Shown in pieces: positions 5,475 through 8,611 of a stretch of DNA of 8,611 nucleotides. Origin of the DNA: Verrucomicrobiales bacterium. Its GTDB lineage: Bacteria; Verrucomicrobiota; Verrucomicrobiia; Limisphaerales; UBA1100. The translations under genes were made by a program, and so were the position numbers. A model generated the notes under the pieces. The model did no database searches, was not told the DNA's origin, and saw only the letters and a program-made list of their open reading frames with translations. The stretch is from assembly GCA_002724615.1 (NCBI GenBank), contig PBPF01000159.1:1-8611 (forward strand). Reading direction: 5' to 3'. The stretch's first letter is position 1; every line of letters starts with the position of its first letter.

Positions 5475-6215
5475 TTAGGCCCCGATGGCGGCCTTTTGCG
5501 ACGCCACCAACTCATCCACGCCTTTTCGCCCTAGCGCTAACAACGACTCCAACTCCGCCGGTGTAAATGTTGCTTCCTCACCCGTCCCTTGCACCTCGAT
5601 GTAGTCACCCGCGCCAGTCATCACCAGATTCATGTCCACCGCCGCATCACGATCCTCCGTGTAGCACAAATCCAGCATCGGCTTGCCATCCACAACCCCT
5701 ACGCTCACAGCCGCCACGTGATTAGCAATGGGATCTTCCAGCAGTAATCCGCTGTTAATCAGCTTATGTATTGCCAGGCTCACCGCCACAAACCCGCCCG
5801 TGATTGAGGCCGTCCTCGTACCGCCGTCTGCCTGCAGTACGTCACAGTCAATCCAGATCGTGCGCGGCCCCAACTTCTTCAAGTCCACCGCCGCCCGCAT
5901 CGAGCGACCGATCAAACGCTGAATCTCCGTCGATCGCCCATCCACCTTGCCACGGCTGCTGTCACGCTTTTTTCGGTCCAGTGTCGAGTATGGAAGCATT
6001 GAGTACTCCGCCGTCAACCAGCCACCCTCAACCTCCTGTGCCTGCATCCAGCGCGGCACATCCTCCTCCACCATGGCCGCACAGATCACCCTGGTGTTAC
6101 CCCACTCGATCAAAACCGATCCAGTCGCGTGAGGCGCGATCCCCTGCTGGAAACTCACTGGACGCAACTGGTCATTCGCCCGTCCATCCGCCCGGCCATT
6201 TTCGTTTTCGCTCAT
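5475..6215 (-). CDS. rph: ribonuclease PH
   Basis: This 246-residue protein is a phosphorolytic 3'-5' exoribonuclease that trims tRNA precursors and forms a ring hexamer in the cytoplasm. Landmarks run in order and without gaps: GRANDQLRPV near the N-terminus (residues 11-20), GNTRVICAA (39-47), GWLTAEYSMLP (65-75), RKKRDSSRGK and the GRSTEIQRLIGRS block (93-105) with phosphate-site Arg94, QADGGTRTASITGG (128-141) with Thr133/Arg134, and YTEDRDAAVDMN (185-196) with the conserved acidic pair Asp188/Asp194. The frame stays open to 6317, but family members begin just before RxDGR, so ATG 6215 is the natural start; no clear Shine-Dalgarno is visible. The length is normal, so the enzyme should be active, unlike the frameshifted rph of E. 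coli K-12. It is convergent with the Fur-family gene (0 bases) and divergent from the CPBP gene (about 83 bases). Confidence 0.96.
   Translation of the reverse strand: MSENENGRADGRANDQLRPVSFQQGIAPHATGSVLIEWGNTRVICAAMVEEDVPRWMQAQEVEGGWLTAEYSMLPYSTLDRKKRDSSRGKVDGRSTEIQRLIGRSMRAAVDLKKLGPRTIWIDCDVLQADGGTRTASITGGFVAVSLAIHKLINSGLLLEDPIANHVAAVSVGVVDGKPMLDLCYTEDRDAAVDMNLVMTGAGDYIEVQGTGEEATFTPAELESLLALGRKGVDELVASQKAAIGA
5477..5497 (+). terminator. weak candidate terminator for the ZIP-fur unit inside the rph 3' end
   Basis: AGGCC (5477-5481) and GGCCT (5490-5494) can form a 5-bp GC-rich stem with an 8-base loop, followed by TTT. It begins 2 bases after the Fur-family stop and lies wholly in the last codons of the opposite-strand rph. 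There is no matching T tract on the minus strand, so it would only serve the plus-strand transcript. The stem is short, so confidence is low. Confidence 0.35.
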
Positions 6216-6298
6216 GAGGCGCGCGAGTCTATGGACAGAACACACGTGCGCAACCTTTTTCATCGCCACATCCGCTGCCTGCCGCCTAACGTTGCGTT

Positions 6299-7039
6299 GT
6301 GCTGACGGCCAAGCCATGGAAACCTTGGGAAGCGCTCATGCTAATGAGCCCTGTGTTACTGCCCTATCTGATAACACTTGTGGCGCAACCCGCCGGCACA
6401 CCCAACACCTCCTCGTCCGAGGTGCCGCAACTCACATCCAGCTACGTCATCACCGATCTGATCCTGCATCTCGGCTACACCGCCCTAGCCATCGCCATCC
6501 TCATGCGGTTCCACGAGATCAAGCTTAACGACGTTATCGGCCATCGCAACGGACGCCTATCACGCATTTTCCCACTCTCCATGGCCTCTGGTGTTTTGTT
6601 TGTGGTGTTCGTTTTCATGTACTTTTTCTGGTACGACCTCGTCACCAATATCACTTCGGGTAGCGGACCCGAGACCCAGGATGTTGTCATTGAACTAAAG
6701 AAAGCCACCGACCAAGCCGACCCCCTGACCCTGCTGATACTTATCGCTCTGCCCGTCATACGCGCTCCAATTGTAGAGGAATTTTTTTTCCGCGGCCTGC
6801 TTTACCCCGCCATCAAAGCTACCGGACATCCAAAACTTGCCCTCATCACCACCGCCCTTTTATTCGCTGTCATCCACGATAACACCCGTGCGTTCATTCC
6901 GCTCGTAATCCTTAGCTTCCTGCTCACATGGCAATACGAACGCAGCGGAAACCTCATCAGCCCCATCCTCACCCACGCCACTTTCAACTTAATTAACTCA
7001 TTACTGATTGTCCTCGTGGAATTCCCCCCAAACGCTTGA
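6299..7039 (+). CDS. CPBP-family intramembrane metalloprotease
   Basis: This 246-residue membrane protein has the three CPBP (CAAX protease/bacteriocin-processing, also called Abi) motifs: PIVEEFFFRGLLYP with Glu160-Glu161 and Arg165; LFAVIHD with His193; and LTHATFNLINS with His226 and Asn230. Hydrophobic segments lie at about residues 14-30, 49-69, 94-115, 142-156, 180-193, 198-211 and 219-242. Eukaryotic relatives cleave prenylated proteins. Most bacterial members have unknown substrates; some are linked to bacteriocin immunity, protein anchoring or signalling. The GTG start at 6299 is used here. ATG 6338, with GGGAAG just before it, would give a protein 13 residues shorter and is a real alternative. 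The stop TGA overlaps the thiL ATG by one base (TGATG), so it is probably translated together with thiL. Its link to thiamine or tRNA modification is not obvious. Confidence 0.9.
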   Translation: MLTAKPWKPWEALMLMSPVLLPYLITLVAQPAGTPNTSSSEVPQLTSSYVITDLILHLGYTALAIAILMRFHEIKLNDVIGHRNGRLSRIFPLSMASGVLFVVFVFMYFFWYDLVTNITSGSGPETQDVVIELKKATDQADPLTLLILIALPVIRAPIVEEFFFRGLLYPAIKATGHPKLALITTALLFAVIHDNTRAFIPLVILSFLLTWQYERSGNLISPILTHATFNLINSLLIVLVEFPPNA

Positions 7040-7959
7040 TGAAGGAAACCGACCTCATCACCAAGCTCACCACCGACCTTCCCACCGACTCCTCCATAGA
7101 TGTCGGTCCCGGCGATGATTGTGCGGTGATTAACGTGGATGGCAAAAACGTGCTACTCAAAACAGATGCTGTTGTAGAGGGTGTGCATTTCACTGCTGAC
7201 ACTCCACCGGAAAAGATTGGCCGCAAGGCTATTGCTCGACCGCTTTCGGATATTGCCGCGATGGGCGGACGGCCTTCGCATGCGGTGGTTACGGTTGGGT
7301 TGCCCGAGGATTTTGATGAGACGCGACTCAAGACCATCTATCGCGGTGCGGGTGAGATGGGCGAACAGAACGGCACGTACATCGTCGGCGGTGAAATCAC
7401 GCGCAATCCAGTTTTGCTCATTTCCGTTTCGCTTATCGGCCATGTTGAAACCGACCGCGTGCTCACACGCAAGGGCAGCCGCGATGGTGACGCTGTTTTC
7501 GTGACCGGCGAACTCGGCGGCTCCATCGCTGGCAAGCATCTTGATTTCGACCCTCGACTGGCCGAGGCACGTTGGCTGGCAGAGCAATTTGAAATCCACG
7601 CCATGATCGACCTCAGCGACGGTCTCGCCACAGATTTGCGGTATTTGCTCGGCGACAACCTTGGGGCCGAGTTACTCACGCCAGCCATCCCCATCAGTCG
7701 CGCCGCCAAGGAACGCGCGCGCGATAATCCTGCGGGCAAAAGCGCGCTCCTCGCCGCGCTTACTGATGGCGAGGATTACGAGTTGCTCTTCACCCTTCCG
7801 TCCAAGCAAGCCGTGTCCCTGCACGACGATTGGAAAACGGCATTCCCTGAGCTTCCACTGCATTGCATCGGCAAAATCACCAGCCAACCAGGCTTGCATT
7901 TGCGCGATGACAAAGGCATCCAACCGTTCCATGCCCAAGGCTACGACCATCTCCAATAG
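7039..7959 (+). CDS. thiL: thiamine-monophosphate kinase
   Basis: This 306-residue protein phosphorylates thiamine monophosphate with ATP to thiamine diphosphate, the active cofactor; it is cytoplasmic. It belongs to the PurM/AIR-synthase-like fold. Motifs: GPGDDCAV (residues 23-30, Mg/ATP site), KTDAVVEGVHF (41-51), RPLSDIAAMGG (67-77), VGGEITR (116-122), MIDLSDGLATDL (189-200) and DGEDYELLF (243-251). The position reading GGEITR is usually GGDTTR, a conservative change at a metal-site region. A TTG one codon earlier is possible, but ATG 7039 gives the exact TGATG coupling with the CPBP gene. The 3' end overlaps tsaE by 29 bases. No upstream Shine-Dalgarno is clear, which fits translational coupling. 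Confidence 0.96.
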   Translation: MKETDLITKLTTDLPTDSSIDVGPGDDCAVINVDGKNVLLKTDAVVEGVHFTADTPPEKIGRKAIARPLSDIAAMGGRPSHAVVTVGLPEDFDETRLKTIYRGAGEMGEQNGTYIVGGEITRNPVLLISVSLIGHVETDRVLTRKGSRDGDAVFVTGELGGSIAGKHLDFDPRLAEARWLAEQFEIHAMIDLSDGLATDLRYLLGDNLGAELLTPAIPISRAAKERARDNPAGKSALLAALTDGEDYELLFTLPSKQAVSLHDDWKTAFPELPLHCIGKITSQPGLHLRDDKGIQPFHAQGYDHLQ

Positions 7960-8359
7960 CCCCGAGGAAACAATCGCGCTCGGCGAGGCATGGGCAACGC
8001 ATGCTCGGCCCGGTTGGGTGATTGGACTGGAGGGCGACCTTGGCGCCGGCAAAACGCAGCTAGTCAAAGGCATCGCGCGTGGCTTGGGTATCACTGAGCC
8101 CGTTACTTCGCCCACGTTCACGCTGGTGTGCGAGTACAATGGCAAGCTGCCTTTGGCGCATCTCGATTTTTATCGGCTCGAAAATGATGAACAAATCCTG
8201 TCCGCTGGACTGGAGCCGTATTTTTCCCCGGAGGGCATCACGGTCATCGAATGGATCAACCGATGGACCGGGCCGCTCCCAGCCGATTACCGACACGTCA
8301 CCCTCACTCAGACCGGCGAGAACGAGCGCCGCATTGAGCATGAAGATTCTCGCGCTTGA
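7931..8359 (+). CDS. tsaE: tRNA t6A biosynthesis ATPase TsaE
   Basis: This 142-residue P-loop protein supports the TsaB-TsaD-TsaE complex, which adds threonylcarbamoyl to A37 of ANN-decoding tRNAs. It shows the family signature in order: Walker A GDLGAGKTQLVKG near residues 35-47, SPTFTLVCEY (switch-like), HLDFYRL (Walker B region) and VIEWINRW (the conserved tryptophan/glutamate motif). Length is typical for TsaE. ATG 7931 lies inside thiL (29-base overlap) in a different frame and gives the family-like start MPKATTISNSPEETIALGE; no other in-frame ATG fits. Its stop overlaps the tsaB start by 20 bases. The frame is open upstream through thiL, but that region is a shadow of thiL. Confidence 0.96.
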   Translation: MPKATTISNSPEETIALGEAWATHARPGWVIGLEGDLGAGKTQLVKGIARGLGITEPVTSPTFTLVCEYNGKLPLAHLDFYRLENDEQILSAGLEPYFSPEGITVIEWINRWTGPLPADYRHVTLTQTGENERRIEHEDSRA

Positions 8360-8611
8360 GTTCAGCAGCCGCCACCGCAGCGTGGGCATTACCGAGGGTG
8401 CCCAAGCACTTTCCCGTGTGGAGACCGACGAAGTCCGGCAATCGCCCCTCACCCTCATCGACCGCGCATTAAACGAAGCCAATCTTCCGCGCGAATCCAT
8501 CAGTACCATCGCCCTCGGCACCGGCCCCGGCAGCTACACCGGCATTCGCAGCGCCATCGCCACCGCCCAAGGCTGGCAACTCGCGAGAAACATCAACCTC
8601 CTGCCCATCCC
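8340..8611 (+). CDS. tsaB: tRNA t6A biosynthesis protein TsaB, N-terminal part (3' end outside window)
   Basis: Ninety codons are visible from ATG 8340, which overlaps the end of tsaE by 20 bases. The start MKILALEFSSRHRSVGI corresponds to the actin-like ASKHA strand-turn motif of TsaB (usually ILAIDTS...SVAL). IALGTGPGSYTGIRSAIATAQG is the diagnostic GPGSxTGxR segment, spread over residues about 58-80. TsaB is the non-catalytic partner that dimerises with TsaD for t6A synthesis. The tsaE-tsaB overlap supports cotranslation. The Asp of the first motif is replaced by Glu (LEFSS for IDTS), a mild change in a protein that does not itself catalyse. The product continues past the right edge. Confidence 0.94.
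   Translation, partial: MKILALEFSSRHRSVGITEGAQALSRVETDEVRQSPLTLIDRALNEANLPRESISTIALGTGPGSYTGIRSAIATAQGWQLARNINLLPI

Noticed and set aside
5804..6217. 137-codon open frame on the plus strand inside rph
   Set aside because: It is Ser/Pro/Arg-rich low-complexity translation of the rph complement, with no recognisable domain.
8060..8521. 153-codon open frame on the minus strand across tsaE and tsaB
   Set aside because: It is antisense to two well-supported overlapping genes and resembles no protein I know; it arises from their codon pattern.
1..8611. CRISPR array, tRNA, insertion sequence or prophage
   Set aside because: No spaced direct repeats, cloverleaf-like segment, transposase, integrase or terminal inverted repeats were seen; the window is covered almost end to end by chromosomal-type genes.

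Overview
The window carries a dense, mid-to-high GC bacterial chromosome segment with twelve protein-coding genes and almost no spare DNA. I see no tRNA, rRNA, CRISPR array, transposase or other mark of a mobile element. An LptD-type outer-membrane protein points to a Gram-negative cell envelope. The DksA-like protein with histone H1-like Lys/Ala tails, the form of bL33 and the use of TTG starts suggest the Planctomycetota-Verrucomicrobiota-Chlamydiota group, most likely Verrucomicrobiota. That placement is inference from remembered family resemblance, not a search.

Layout: (1) 2-1240 (+) is the C-terminal part of an LptD-like LPS-assembly protein, cut by the window edge. (2) 1241-2149 (-) is a secreted endonuclease/exonuclease/phosphatase-fold protein, convergent with lptD and abutting it stop to stop. 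(3) 2231-3016 (+) is folE2, the zinc-independent type GTP cyclohydrolase. (4) 3124-4224 (+) is a tight three-gene unit: a DksA/TraR-like protein with a degenerate zinc finger, bL33 with three of four zinc cysteines lost, and a cysteine-free bS18. A strong hairpin terminator follows. (5) 4306-5474 (+) is a two-gene unit: a ZIP-family metal transporter and a Fur/Zur-family repressor, preceded by a perfect 8-1-8 palindrome that looks like a Fur-family operator. (6) 5475-6215 (-) is RNase PH, again abutting its convergent neighbour stop to stop. (7) 6299-8611 (+) is a chain of overlapping genes: a CPBP-family membrane protease, thiL, tsaE and the 5' part of tsaB, which runs off the window.

The most interesting theme is zinc economy between 2231 and 5474. 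FolE2, a DksA-like protein without its C4 finger, and C-minus forms of bL33 and bS18 are the kinds of proteins that Zur controls in several well-studied bacteria. Here they sit directly beside a ZIP importer and a Fur/Zur-type regulator with its own candidate operator. The physical clustering and the cysteine losses can be read from the sequence. Shared Zur control is only inferred: the palindrome is seen only before the ZIP gene, and a terminator separates the two units. The remaining genes are housekeeping: envelope assembly, tRNA 3' maturation, thiamine diphosphate synthesis and t6A tRNA modification.
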